Made by a program: the position numbers and the translations under genes | Assembly (NCBI GenBank): GCA_903866285.1 | Contig: CAIPMZ010000056.1 | Span: 1 to 16,783 of the forward strand | From: an uncultured bacterium | GTDB lineage: Bacteria; Patescibacteriota; Minisyncoccia; Moranbacterales; GWC2-37-73 | Length of the DNA stretch: 16,783 nucleotides | Direction of reading: 5' to 3' | In this document: positions 6,126-12,822 of the stretch, in pieces | How the letters are laid out: each line of letters begins with the position of its first letter | Numbering within the stretch: position 1 is the first letter of the stretch | The notes under the pieces: model-generated | What the model was told of the DNA's origin: nothing | Database searches by the model: none | The model's input: only the letters and a program-made list of their open reading frames with translations

Positions 6126-6129
6126 AGTA

Positions 6130-6390
6130 TTATTTAAAGGATATTATTTGATAACCATATTTTTTAACATCTTCTTCGCTCCAAAAGCTCAGATCTTTTG
6201 TTTTTAAAATATAAGAAACCTCTTTTTCCAAAATTCTTCCAGTTAGCTCTTTAGTTTCTGGATTCCACTCACTTAAGATTAAAATGTCACCCTCTTCACA
6301 TTTCCAATCAGCAAGTCGAAGTTCATATTTTTTATCGCCATCAATTATTTTCTGGAAATACTGTGGCCAAACTTTTTTCTCAATACGCAT
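6130..6390 (-). CDS. DUF3850 / ASCH-PUA-like domain protein (86 aa)
   Basis: The whole 86-residue protein is a single small domain: an N-terminal strand-helix MRIEKKVWPQYFQKIIDGDK followed by KYELRLADW, then EEGDILILSEWNPE and the TGRILEKEVSYIL strand, ending YGYQIISFK. The pattern of YF..I..G.K..ELR, GD.LIL.EW and TGR....V.YIL matches DUF3850, a member of the ASCH/PUA-like fold that often binds RNA or modified bases. The reaction or partner is unknown. It precedes the cysteine-rich gene by 4 nt. Stop TAA. Confidence 0.75.
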   Translation of the reverse strand: MRIEKKVWPQYFQKIIDGDKKYELRLADWKCEEGDILILSEWNPETKELTGRILEKEVSYILKTKDLSFWSEEDVKKYGYQIISFK

Positions 6391-6442
6391 AAAATTTTTA
6401 TTTTAATAACTTAGTAAAAGTTACTATTTCTACGTTTTTTTA

Positions 6443-6470
6443 TGTCATTCCTGCGGAGGCAGGAATCCAG
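6443..6470. repeat. Left inverted repeat (28 bp) flanking the GIY-YIG gene
   Basis: It contains the hairpin ATTCCTGC (6447-6454), loop GGAG, GCAGGAAT (6459-6466). The 28 bases are the exact reverse complement of 6801-6828. It lies 23 nt past the GIY-YIG stop codon. Confidence 0.9.
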
Positions 6471-6493
6471 GATTTAAAACAGGATTTCTCATA

Positions 6494-6796
6494 CTATTCC
6501 TGATAATATTCAGCAGACAAATCTTGCCATCTCGGATTCTCCTTTTCAATTAAATTTATTTTCCATTCTCTTTTCCATTTCTTCAGTTGCTTTTCCCTCA
6601 ACAGAGCAGAAACTATATCATTTGTATTTTCACTATAAACTAAAATGTGGACGCTATGCTTCTTTGTAAAACCATCGACTAAATTATTTCTGTGTTGATA
6701 CACCCTCTTTATTAAATTATCCGTAACTCCAATATATAATGTTCCGTTTCTCTTGCTTGCCATTATATATACGAAATATATCTTCTGATCTTGCAT
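6494..6796 (-). CDS. Single-domain GIY-YIG nuclease (100 aa) between perfect inverted repeats
   Basis: The family catalytic pattern is clear from the chosen start MQDQK: VYIMASKRNGTLYIGVT (the GIY...YIG strands, about 8-24), the conserved Arg in LIKRVYQHR, and the Glu in LREKQLKKW. It belongs to the small UPF0213/YhbQ-like group whose cellular role is poorly known; related domains cut DNA. A GTG 11 codons upstream (6829) is in frame, but those codons (SFLRRQESR) are translated repeat DNA, so I start at the ATG at 6796. The gene is exactly bracketed by 28-bp inverted hairpin repeats and sits between the broken Nudix gene and the DUF3850-like gene, which suggests it arrived as a unit. Stop TAG. 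Confidence 0.88.
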   Translation of the reverse strand: MQDQKIYFVYIMASKRNGTLYIGVTDNLIKRVYQHRNNLVDGFTKKHSVHILVYSENTNDIVSALLREKQLKKWKREWKINLIEKENPRWQDLSAEYYQE

Positions 6797-6800
6797 GGTT

Positions 6801-6828
6801 CTGGATTCCTGCCTCCGCAGGAATGACA
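6801..6828. repeat. Right inverted repeat (28 bp) flanking the GIY-YIG gene
   Basis: It carries the same hairpin as 6443-6470 in the opposite direction. It overlaps the upstream in-frame GTG codon and ends 4 bases before the likely ATG. The Nudix reading frame ends 15 nt to its right. Confidence 0.9.
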
Positions 6829-6842
6829 CAATTAATTGTTTT

Positions 6843-7310
6843 TTAGATTATTTTTAACTCCTCTAGCCACTCTCGCCAAACTGGTTCAAGGCCGGGACTT
6901 TTTCGCCAATCGGCTTCTGAGATTTTTCCAGCTGCATATTCTTCAGTTCTTTCACCAAGTTTTTTGAGCTCATCAATACTAACCCATTTGAGCTGTTTTG
7001 TTTCAGAAAGACTGCGATTAAGTTCGCCATCAGCTTCAACTTCAAAAATTTACCAATAGTGCCAGCTACCATCAATTCTACGACAAGGATTTTCTTTGCG
7101 ACCTTTGCCTAATAATCTTAATGATTTCGCAGTAAGCCCAGCTTCCTCAAACAATTCAATTTTTGCCATTTCTTCATAATCTTCACAACCATCCAAATGT
7201 CCCGTTGGCGGAGCAAACTCAAAGGGTGGCTTCATCCTTTCAATCATGAGCATTTTTCCATCCTGCCAAACCAACATCCCTACACTTTTATGATCACAGA
7301 TTTTGTTCAT
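6843..7310 (-). pseudogene. Nudix hydrolase interrupted by an in-frame TAA
   Basis: From MNKICDHKS (ATG at 7310) the frame reads a Nudix domain: GMLVWQDGKMLMIERMK, FAPPTGHLDG and the Nudix box GHLDGCEDYEEMAKIELFEEAGL. It reaches RRIDGSWHYW and then a TAA at 7050-7052. The same frame continues without further stops, reading IFEVEADGELNRSLSETKQL and on through WREWLEELKII to a TAA at 6843-6845, exactly the C-terminal half such a protein needs. A CAA-to-TAA change (Gln after HYW) explains it. The box has Ile where the consensus has the first Arg (REUxEE), another sign of decay or a divergent substrate. A truncated 86-residue product may still be made. An in-frame ATG at 7337 is less likely as start. 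Confidence 0.8.
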
Positions 7311-7368
7311 ATTAAAATAATTTTTAAAAAAAATCATATTGCAATATACTAAAATATTGTAAATAAAG

Positions 7369-7794
7369 CTACTTTATTTTACTTAAATCCCCATCCAAAA
7401 TCACATCCACCATAGCTTTAATTTCATCGACATAAGAAAGTTCTTCTGGCGCCGGATTATATAAAAATATTTTTTTGTCATTCACGTGCGCAAAACCAAT
7501 TTCCATTAGCGTATTTCCGCCAATATAATTTTTGATGCCATTTTTTTCAAAATTCCCAACCACAATCGCATCACCACTGACAATTAGGTTATACCAATAT
7601 TTAATGAAATTATACCTGCGCTTTACTTCAGCATGATCCTTGCCAGCTTCAGCAACAAGCGCCTCAGCATTTCCACTTGCAATGTCAAACATAAGCGGGT
7701 GCATTTGTGGCTCATGTCCCAGCTTTTCCAATTCTCGATAAATTTCCACTAAATTTTGAGCATTCTTGATGCTTCCGCAAACTGTGATCTTCAT
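7369..7794 (-). CDS. Nucleoside 2-deoxyribosyltransferase-like protein, copy 1 (141 aa)
   Basis: A Rossmann-like protein starting MKITVCGSI, with a central SGDAIVVGNFEKNGIKNYIG block and GGNTLMEIGFAHVNDKKIFLYNP (92-114). The GxTxMEIGxA segment corresponds to the region that carries the catalytic Glu in nucleoside 2-deoxyribosyltransferases, and CGS at the N-terminus is typical of that superfamily. The true substrate (nucleoside exchange or hydrolysis of modified nucleotides) cannot be told. It is a paralogue of the next gene (7892-8302) in length, order of motifs and the ending DGDLSK. It lies 58 nt upstream of the Nudix gene, suggesting a nucleotide-pool role. Stop TAG is inside a small AAATAAAG/CTTTATTT hairpin. 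Confidence 0.75.
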   Translation of the reverse strand: MKITVCGSIKNAQNLVEIYRELEKLGHEPQMHPLMFDIASGNAEALVAEAGKDHAEVKRRYNFIKYWYNLIVSGDAIVVGNFEKNGIKNYIGGNTLMEIGFAHVNDKKIFLYNPAPEELSYVDEIKAMVDVILDGDLSKIK

Positions 7795-7807
7795 ATGATT
7801 TAAAAAA

Positions 7808-7882
7808 TTAAGTTATTTTAGTTAAGTCTCCATTTAACACAATCGGTTGCATTGCAATTAATTCATCCGTATACGAAAATAT
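7808..7882 (-). pseudogene. Relic C-terminus of a deoxyribosyltransferase-like paralogue
   Basis: The frame reads SYTDELIAMQPIVLNGDLTK before TAA at 7808-7810. This matches the C-terminus of copy 1 (SYVDEIKAMVDVILDGDLSK) closely and that of copy 2 more loosely. It has no start codon and is closed upstream by TGA (7883-7885). It is in the same frame as copy 2, three codons after that gene's own TAA, so it may be left over from recombination between tandem copies or from loss of a third copy. Confidence 0.75.
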
Positions 7883-7891
7883 TCAAATAAA

Positions 7892-8302
7892 TTATCCCAC
7901 GAGTTTTAGGTTTCCCCCTAAAATAACTGGTCTTGTTATTTTTATCTCCAAAGCATAACGCAATATATTTTCAGCTGGAATTTCGTGCAACAAAAAAATT
8001 TTCTTGTCCAAGTGTCTTGCCAAACCAATTTCCATCAAAGTTGCTCCCCCGACATATCCGTCGATTCCATTTTTTGGATAATTTAAAACTACAATGGCTT
8101 CACTAGCTGCAACCTTGTTAAAACAACTCTTGTCTATGTCAGTTAAAATGCAATGTTCAAAATCCATATTTAAATTTGGATTCTCAACACACTCATGAGT
8201 ATCACATGGAATCATAACCTCGTGTCCAATTTCTGCAAGAATTTTCTGAGCTTCCAACATTTCCTTTGCAAAACCCATACTGCCACAGATCATAATCTTC
8301 AT
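7892..8302 (-). CDS. Nucleoside 2-deoxyribosyltransferase-like protein, copy 2 (136 aa)
   Basis: From MKIMICGSMGFAKEML the protein shows the same order as copy 1: CGS near the N-terminus, LAEIGHEVMIPCDTHE, AASEAIVVLNYPKNGIDGYVG and GGATLMEIGLARHLDKKIFLLHE, where MEIG should hold the catalytic Glu. It differs in the middle (CDTHECVENPNLNMDFEHC) and in its ending, where LGGNLKLVG replaces the NGDLxK seen in copy 1 and in the relic just downstream. Another ATG five codons upstream (8317) is in frame, but MKI aligns with copy 1, so I start at 8302. No SD. Stop TAA. Confidence 0.72.
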   Translation of the reverse strand: MKIMICGSMGFAKEMLEAQKILAEIGHEVMIPCDTHECVENPNLNMDFEHCILTDIDKSCFNKVAASEAIVVLNYPKNGIDGYVGGATLMEIGLARHLDKKIFLLHEIPAENILRYALEIKITRPVILGGNLKLVG

Positions 8303-8348
8303 AAAAATTATTTTCAAAAAAATTATTGCTTTCTTATTTCCTAAAAAA

Positions 8349-8410
8349 CTAAAAGCTAATGAAGTTTACCCCGTGGCAAATGCCACTGGGGCTATAAGCT
8401 AAAAGCTATT
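8349..8410. repeat. CTAAAAG-word repeat with a 27-nt hairpin inserted (filled site), lysS 3' side
   Basis: CTAAAAGCTAATGAAG (8349-8364) and CTATAAGCTAAAAGCTATT (8392-8410) are separated by 27 nt (8365-8391) that fold as CCCC-GTGGC / AAAT / GCCAC-T-GGGG. The two outer parts joined together are the exact reverse complement of 9861-9895. The lysS stop codon (8406-8408) lies inside the right part. Confidence 0.88.
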
Positions 8411-9857
8411 CCCGCTCTTTCATTGGCGGGAAAATTACACATTCACGGATTGATTTATCCATTAAAAAAGAAAAGAAGCGCTCACTAAGTCCAAAACCAA
8501 AAGCAGGTGGCATGCCATATTCCAGGGCTTCGACAAAATCTTCATCAATCATTTGCGCCTCAGCGTCGCCAGCTTCTCGAAGTTTCATTTGTTGCTCGAA
8601 GCGGGCTTTTTGATCAATTGGGTCATTTAGCTCAGCAAAGGCATTACAAAGCTCAGCTGTGCCAGCTACGATTTGAAAACGCAAAACTTTATTTGGGCTG
8701 TTTGGGTCTTTTTTAGCCAAGGGCGAAACTTCAATTGGATGTCCAACTAAAAAACAAGGTTGAATCATTTTGAGGCGCACAGTTTTTTTATAGATCGTAT
8801 CAATCATCCGACCCTTCCCATAAGATTTTTCATATTTAATTCCAAGCTCGCTGGCTTTAGCCATTAAGGTTTCGACGGAAATTTCTTGGGCCAAATCAAG
8901 ACCCACTTCCTTTTGAAAAGCTTCAAAATAATCCACGATTGGGAAAGATTTTTCCCAATCAAGCATTGCACCTTCATAATTTGAAATAAAACTACCTGTC
9001 ACATTTTTTACAACCTTGCGAAACATTTCTTCAGAAAACTCCATCCCCTTTTTTAAATCCCAATAAGCTGCGTAAAATTCCATGTGATCAAATTCTTGCA
9101 GGTGATGCCTGTCAATTCCTTCATTGCGAAAAACTCGCCCAATTTCGAAAACTTTCTCATAACCACCTACCAATAACCTTTTTAAAGAAAGCTCTAGGGA
9201 GATTCGCATAAAAAAATCTTGGTCAAGCGCGTTGTGATGCGTAATAAACGGCTCCGCATCGGCGCCACCTGGCGTATGTTCAAAAACTGGATTTTGCACC
9301 TCTAAAAATCCATCACTGGCCAGAAAATTTCGAATCGTTTGCCAAAAGACATTTTTCTTGCGAAAAAGCTCGCGCGTCTGGGGATTAATCATCAAATCTA
9401 AATATCTTTTTCGCAAAAGTTCTTCTTCATCTTTAATTCCAAAATGCTCCGTTGGAATTGGACGAATGTTTTTACTCAGCATTTTCCAAGCAGTCACCTT
9501 CAATGATCTCTCTTCGGTTTTCGTCAAAAACAATTGTCCAGTTACTTGCACAAAATCTCCCAAATCCACATTCTTCACAAAAAGTTTGAAAAGTTCTTCT
9601 GGCATATTGCCTTTGTTCAAAAAAAGTTGCATTTTGCCTGACTCATCTTCAATATTGGCAAACGCACTGCCACCCATCGGACGCATTGAACGCACTCGTC
9701 CAACCAAAGTAACCGCTCGTTCTCCTATTTCATCAAACTTCTCCAACGCCTCAGCATTTTTAAAATCCCGCTGAGTTTTTTCCGGATAAGCTTCCATGCC
9801 AAACTCCCTAACTTGATTTAATTTTTCAATTTTTACCTGTAAAATATCTTCTCGCAT
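8406..9857 (-). CDS. lysS: Lysyl-tRNA synthetase, class II
   Basis: LysRS charges tRNA-Lys. The 483-residue protein has an OB-fold anticodon-binding domain (about 48-125, VTLVGRVRSMRPMGGSAFANI), class II motif 1 around FLEVQNPVFEHTPGGADAEPF (184-204), motif 2 RVFRNEGIDRHHLQEF (241-256), the VSPLAKK segment and ELNDP, and motif 3 GFGLSERF (454-461) with the conserved Arg. Motif 3 departs from the common GLGIGIDRL and matches the form I associate with Patescibacteria. Length is normal. It lies downstream of greA behind its own predicted promoter and is bracketed by inverted CTAAAAG repeats, the left of which supplies the TAG stop. No SD before the ATG. Confidence 0.96.
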   Translation of the reverse strand: MREDILQVKIEKLNQVREFGMEAYPEKTQRDFKNAEALEKFDEIGERAVTLVGRVRSMRPMGGSAFANIEDESGKMQLFLNKGNMPEELFKLFVKNVDLGDFVQVTGQLFLTKTEERSLKVTAWKMLSKNIRPIPTEHFGIKDEEELLRKRYLDLMINPQTRELFRKKNVFWQTIRNFLASDGFLEVQNPVFEHTPGGADAEPFITHHNALDQDFFMRISLELSLKRLLVGGYEKVFEIGRVFRNEGIDRHHLQEFDHMEFYAAYWDLKKGMEFSEEMFRKVVKNVTGSFISNYEGAMLDWEKSFPIVDYFEAFQKEVGLDLAQEISVETLMAKASELGIKYEKSYGKGRMIDTIYKKTVRLKMIQPCFLVGHPIEVSPLAKKDPNSPNKVLRFQIVAGTAELCNAFAELNDPIDQKARFEQQMKLREAGDAEAQMIDEDFVEALEYGMPPAFGFGLSERFFSFLMDKSIRECVIFPPMKERE

Positions 9858-9860
9858 AAA

Positions 9861-9895
9861 AATAGCTTTTAGCTTATAGCTTCATTAGCTTTTAG
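9861..9895. repeat. CTAAAAG-word repeat without the hairpin (empty site), lysS 5' side
   Basis: On the minus strand the words are CTAAAAG, CTAATGAAG, CTATAAG, CTAAAAG, CTATT. All 35 bases match the two halves of 8349-8410 exactly, minus the 27-nt hairpin. It begins 3 nt from the lysS start codon, so it lies in the leader. Confidence 0.88.
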
Positions 9896-10009
9896 CCTTT
9901 CGAAAATAAAAAAATTAAATTTGATTTAATACAAGCGAAGAAATCAAAACTTATTTCTTGAGTTTAATTCGAAAAAAATAGTTTTAACTTCGCTTCAACA
10001 CTTAAACCT

Positions 10010-10039
10010 AATATACAATCACATCATAGCCCTTTTCAA
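10010..10039 (-). promoter_or_regulatory. Probable promoter for lysS
   Basis: On the minus strand TTGAAA (10039-10034), an 18-nt spacer and TATATT (10015-10010). It follows the greA terminator and would give a leader of about 145 nt before lysS. Confidence 0.45.
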
Positions 10040-10054
10040 CTCTTTTGGCAAACA

Positions 10055-10081
10055 AAAAACCCGCCAACGAGGCGGATTTTT
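10055..10081 (-). terminator. Rho-independent terminator of greA
   Basis: On the minus strand AAAAAT leads into CCGCC, loop TCGTT, GGCGG and GTTTTTTG. It is a compact GC stem with a T-run, 14 nt past the greA stop codon. Confidence 0.8.
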
Positions 10082-10095
10082 AAGAAAAAATTTCT

Positions 10096-10554
10096 TTATC
10101 GAACTTCGATAATTTTATAAGCAATAGTCTCGCCTTTTGGAGTCAGCACGCTAACATTATCACCCCCCGTATGTCCCATAAAGGCCTTGCCTAATGGCGA
10201 TTCATTGGAAATCTTAAAATTTGCTGGATCAGCCTCGTTCGAGCCAACGATTGTAAATTCCAATTCATCTCCACCAGCTTTAACTTTTACGACTGAACCG
10301 ATTTGAGCACCTTTCACTTTTTCATCCTTTTCAACTACTTGAGAATTTTTAACAATCATCTCTAGTTCACTAATTCGAGATTCATTTTCATTTTGTTGAG
10401 ATTTAGCTTCAGAATACTCAGCGTTTTCGCTTAAATCTCCTTGCTCCTTAGCTTCTTTAATCGCCTGAGCAATTTCCTGCCTGAGCTTTGTTTTACGCTC
10501 CTCTAATTCTTCATTGAGTTTTCTAAGCCCATCTTTTGTAATAAGTCGCACCAT
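10096..10554 (-). CDS. greA: Transcription elongation factor GreA
   Basis: GreA enters the RNA polymerase secondary channel and stimulates cleavage of backtracked RNA. It has 152 residues, near the usual 158. The N-terminal coiled coil (about 8-75) carries the tip with acidic residues GDLSENAEYSEAK (39-51), where Asp40 and Glu43 sit at the catalytic position. The C-terminal FKBP-like domain includes IGSVVKVK, FTIVGSNEADP, SNESPLGKAFMGH and ends ETIAYKIIEV. It is followed by its own terminator. No strong promoter was identified upstream, where a REP-like element lies. Stop TAA. Confidence 0.97.
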   Translation of the reverse strand: MVRLITKDGLRKLNEELEERKTKLRQEIAQAIKEAKEQGDLSENAEYSEAKSQQNENESRISELEMIVKNSQVVEKDEKVKGAQIGSVVKVKAGGDELEFTIVGSNEADPANFKISNESPLGKAFMGHTGGDNVSVLTPKGETIAYKIIEVR

Positions 10555-10628
10555 ATTTTTAATTTAAGCTTATTGATTAAAAAATATCGCACACACTGGC
10601 GATAAGGTTATAATGACAATTATTATTT

Positions 10629-10713
10629 AGTGAAACGAGAGAAATGAAAGGTCCTTTTCATTTCGCAGTGCCTGCCAGAAACGCTTCGCGTATCAAAGCG
10701 GGCGGGAGCGACG
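10629..10713. repeat. Second REP-like element, upstream of greA
   Basis: It begins AGTGAAACGAGAG and ends GGGAGCGACG. GAAATGAAA and TTTCATTTC form the first stem; GCCTGCC and GGGCGGG belong to the second. The outer bases and the order match 2683-2774, but the stem bases differ in a compensating way. Confidence 0.65.
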
Positions 10714-10796
10714 CGATGAAGAGTTAATACTATTTTATTTTAACAGCTCAGCAATGATACACAAAAATCCGCACCCTGTCAATAACAACATTAAAG

Positions 10797-10810
10797 CCCA
10801 TTAATATGGG
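10797..10810 (-). terminator. Weak hairpin downstream of the baseplate-J-like gene
   Basis: CCCAT/ATGGG with a 4-nt loop, followed on the minus strand by CTTTAAT. It lies 21 nt past the stop codon. The T-run is short, so this is a weak candidate. Confidence 0.3.
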
Positions 10811-10830
10811 ATAAAATCAAAGAAAAAATA

Positions 10831-12738
10831 CTATTTTTTTTCAAATTCAATACTAACCCGTTGCGGAAATTGAGGAATCCGCGTAATAAAAGTTGGCGAA
10901 AATAAAAGATTAGCGCTTTCGATATTTTGATATTTCTTTAGAATTGCAAGCAATTCACTCTCGTTTTTCCCAAGTGCTTCGCGCTTAAAAAGTTCTAAGT
11001 CAACCTTTGGCGTAACTTCAATTTCACCATGCACCTTTAGGACTAGCACGCTTTCTTCAAAGGAAGGCTCCACGCTAACATACTCAAGACTTTTAATATT
11101 TTTTACAGCATCCTTTGGTTGCTCGCTAAATTGAGTTGTTTTTTCAATAAGCTTTTCAATGTCTGCTTGAGCAAAAACAAGTGCCTGCACCTTGGCCGTA
11201 ACCGTATAATCAAAAGCTTGGTTGACATCCCCAACTTTTGCATTAGCAAACGATTTATCTAGGGTTACCTTCATGGCCTCTAGTAAAGCCACTTCGCCAA
11301 CCTGCAGTTGGCCTTTAATTATTTCAACTACCTTCTCCTTTAAAGCAACTTCAGTTTTTTGTTTTGCACTGTCAAGATCACTTTGACTAACTCCGGCGGA
11401 AGAGTCCCCCTCGGTTGTCCCACCATTAAAAGCAGCGCTAGATTTAGCATGGAACTTAGCATACTTTGGACCACCTTGAAATCCCGGAATCTTGAAATCA
11501 CTTGCTTGAAGATTATAATCAGCTCCAGGTTGGTCAGCAACAACCTCAGCTGAGATAGCCCCGGGTTTTGTCTGCCCGCCAACAATAGTTAGACCCGGGA
11601 TAACCACTGCTTTAACTAGTCGAAAAATCTTTCCATCTTCAGTCTGAATTCTAGTCGTCGCAACTAAGGTTTGAGGTTGATTATCAAATTCATTATAAAG
11701 AACTACTACGCCTTTAGCTTTTTTCCCTGAAGCAGAACTTTTTCCAGTTGCGTTATATTGCAAAGTCAATTGTTCCTGGCGATCAATCACTCGAAGAGGT
11801 AAGGTACTTTCGGTTTGATTATTTTGTTCAAGTTTAGCGTCAACGTCAATTTTTATTAACTGCACTTTTGGCTTAATAATAATAAGTCCACTTGGGATGT
11901 ATACATAACCAGCGACTCCAGCTAGCAAGAAGAGAGAGAAGATAATAAAAACGAAAAAGAAGTATTTAGTTTTTCCATTAGCGATTTGTTTATTTTCAGA
12001 GGAGGGAACTGGCTGCTTTTTTAAATACATTCTCTCTAGGGTTTTTTCCTTTTCCACATCAAGCTTTTGAAAATTCAACTCTTTTTTACCCTGATTTTGT
12101 CTAGCCAGTTGAGCGCTACTATCCCTAACCGCTCGGGGATAAATACCCTTAGCTGAGTATTCTTTTTGCTGTTGGGTAGCATCACGACGTGCGGGATATT
12201 GTTCAAAACGCTCCTCAGGATTGATTCTTACGATATTCGTAGGATTCACTTTTTTAATCGCTTTTTCTTTACCAGTGTCCACTATTTGCTGAGTATCAAA
12301 AAAATCATTGGTGCCCACGCTGCTTAACCTCTCGGCTTTATCATTTTCCTTTTTTAACATATTTGGTGATTTTCTAGTGTTAACATATGCTAATTCATCC
12401 TCCAACGCTGGTTCTAAAACCTTACCTAGATCCTCAATCGAACTTCGAACGTCCACACCACTCCTGGCAGCCATCGCTGCTACAACCTCCTCCTGTGTCA
12501 CTAAGACAACATGTTTTTTAATTTTTTCTGCCTCTCGCTTTAGAAGTTTTAAATTTACAATACTTTGCAGGAAGATTGCCCGCTTAGGTACCACGAAATA
12601 GTTATCAAACGCCATTGACTTCTTAAGTCTATCTATGACCGAAGATATTTCTTCGTCAACCTCGATGTAAAATGTTTGGTGCATATCTTTTTCTACGAAT
12701 TGCGAGGTTGTACGAATGTACGAAATCTCGCATTTCAT
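10831..12738 (-). CDS. Membrane protein with cytoplasmic N-domain and extracellular baseplate-J-like domain
   Basis: Three parts are visible. Residues 19-95 form a compact cytoplasmic domain (MHQTFYIEVDEEISSVIDRLKKS, VPKRAIFLQSIVNLKLLKREAEK). A charged, Gln-rich linker follows to about 255. One TM helix (about 258-283, FFFVFIIFSLFLLAGVAGYVY) leads to an outside domain of about 350 residues. Its part 333-440 (GKKAKGVVVLYNEFDNQPQ, VATTRIQTEDGKIFRL, PGADYNL, FKIPGFQG) resembles baseplate J/gp47 domains seen in Patescibacteria surface proteins; an alpha/beta tail follows. The gene follows the FtsA/PilM-like ATPase, so a shared role in a pilus or envelope machine is plausible but unproven. The first 18 codons (12685-12738) are made of TTCGTACA-type repeat words; the better start is the ATG at 12684. 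Stop TAG. Confidence 0.7.
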   Translation of the reverse strand: MKCEISYIRTTSQFVEKDMHQTFYIEVDEEISSVIDRLKKSMAFDNYFVVPKRAIFLQSIVNLKLLKREAEKIKKHVVLVTQEEVVAAMAARSGVDVRSSIEDLGKVLEPALEDELAYVNTRKSPNMLKKENDKAERLSSVGTNDFFDTQQIVDTGKEKAIKKVNPTNIVRINPEERFEQYPARRDATQQQKEYSAKGIYPRAVRDSSAQLARQNQGKKELNFQKLDVEKEKTLERMYLKKQPVPSSENKQIANGKTKYFFFVFIIFSLFLLAGVAGYVYIPSGLIIIKPKVQLIKIDVDAKLEQNNQTESTLPLRVIDRQEQLTLQYNATGKSSASGKKAKGVVVLYNEFDNQPQTLVATTRIQTEDGKIFRLVKAVVIPGLTIVGGQTKPGAISAEVVADQPGADYNLQASDFKIPGFQGGPKYAKFHAKSSAAFNGGTTEGDSSAGVSQSDLDSAKQKTEVALKEKVVEIIKGQLQVGEVALLEAMKVTLDKSFANAKVGDVNQAFDYTVTAKVQALVFAQADIEKLIEKTTQFSEQPKDAVKNIKSLEYVSVEPSFEESVLVLKVHGEIEVTPKVDLELFKREALGKNESELLAILKKYQNIESANLLFSPTFITRIPQFPQRVSIEFEKK

Positions 12739-12759
12739 TATTTTTTGTAAAACTTAACT

Positions 12760-12818
12760 TAGTACCTATTAGCACCTATTAGCACCTATTCGTACCTTCG
12801 TATTTTTCGTAATTCGTA
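12760..12818. repeat. TAGCACCTAT decamer array between the ATPase and baseplate-J-like genes
   Basis: Units TAGTACCTAT, TAGCACCTAT, TAGCACCTAT run from 12760 to 12789, then degrade into TCGTACCT and TTCGTA words. Similar TTCGTA words continue into the first codons of the next gene. Confidence 0.8.
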
Positions 12819-12822
12819 GAGG

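Noticed and set aside
6863..7075. 70-residue minus-strand ORF as a separate gene after the Nudix ORF
   Set aside because: It is in a different frame. The Nudix frame itself continues past the TAA with the right residues, so this ORF is a shadow of the Nudix C-terminal half.
8366..8391. Terminator of lysS
   Set aside because: The hairpin is strong but lacks a T-run on the minus strand, and comparison with 9861-9895 shows that it is an inserted palindrome.
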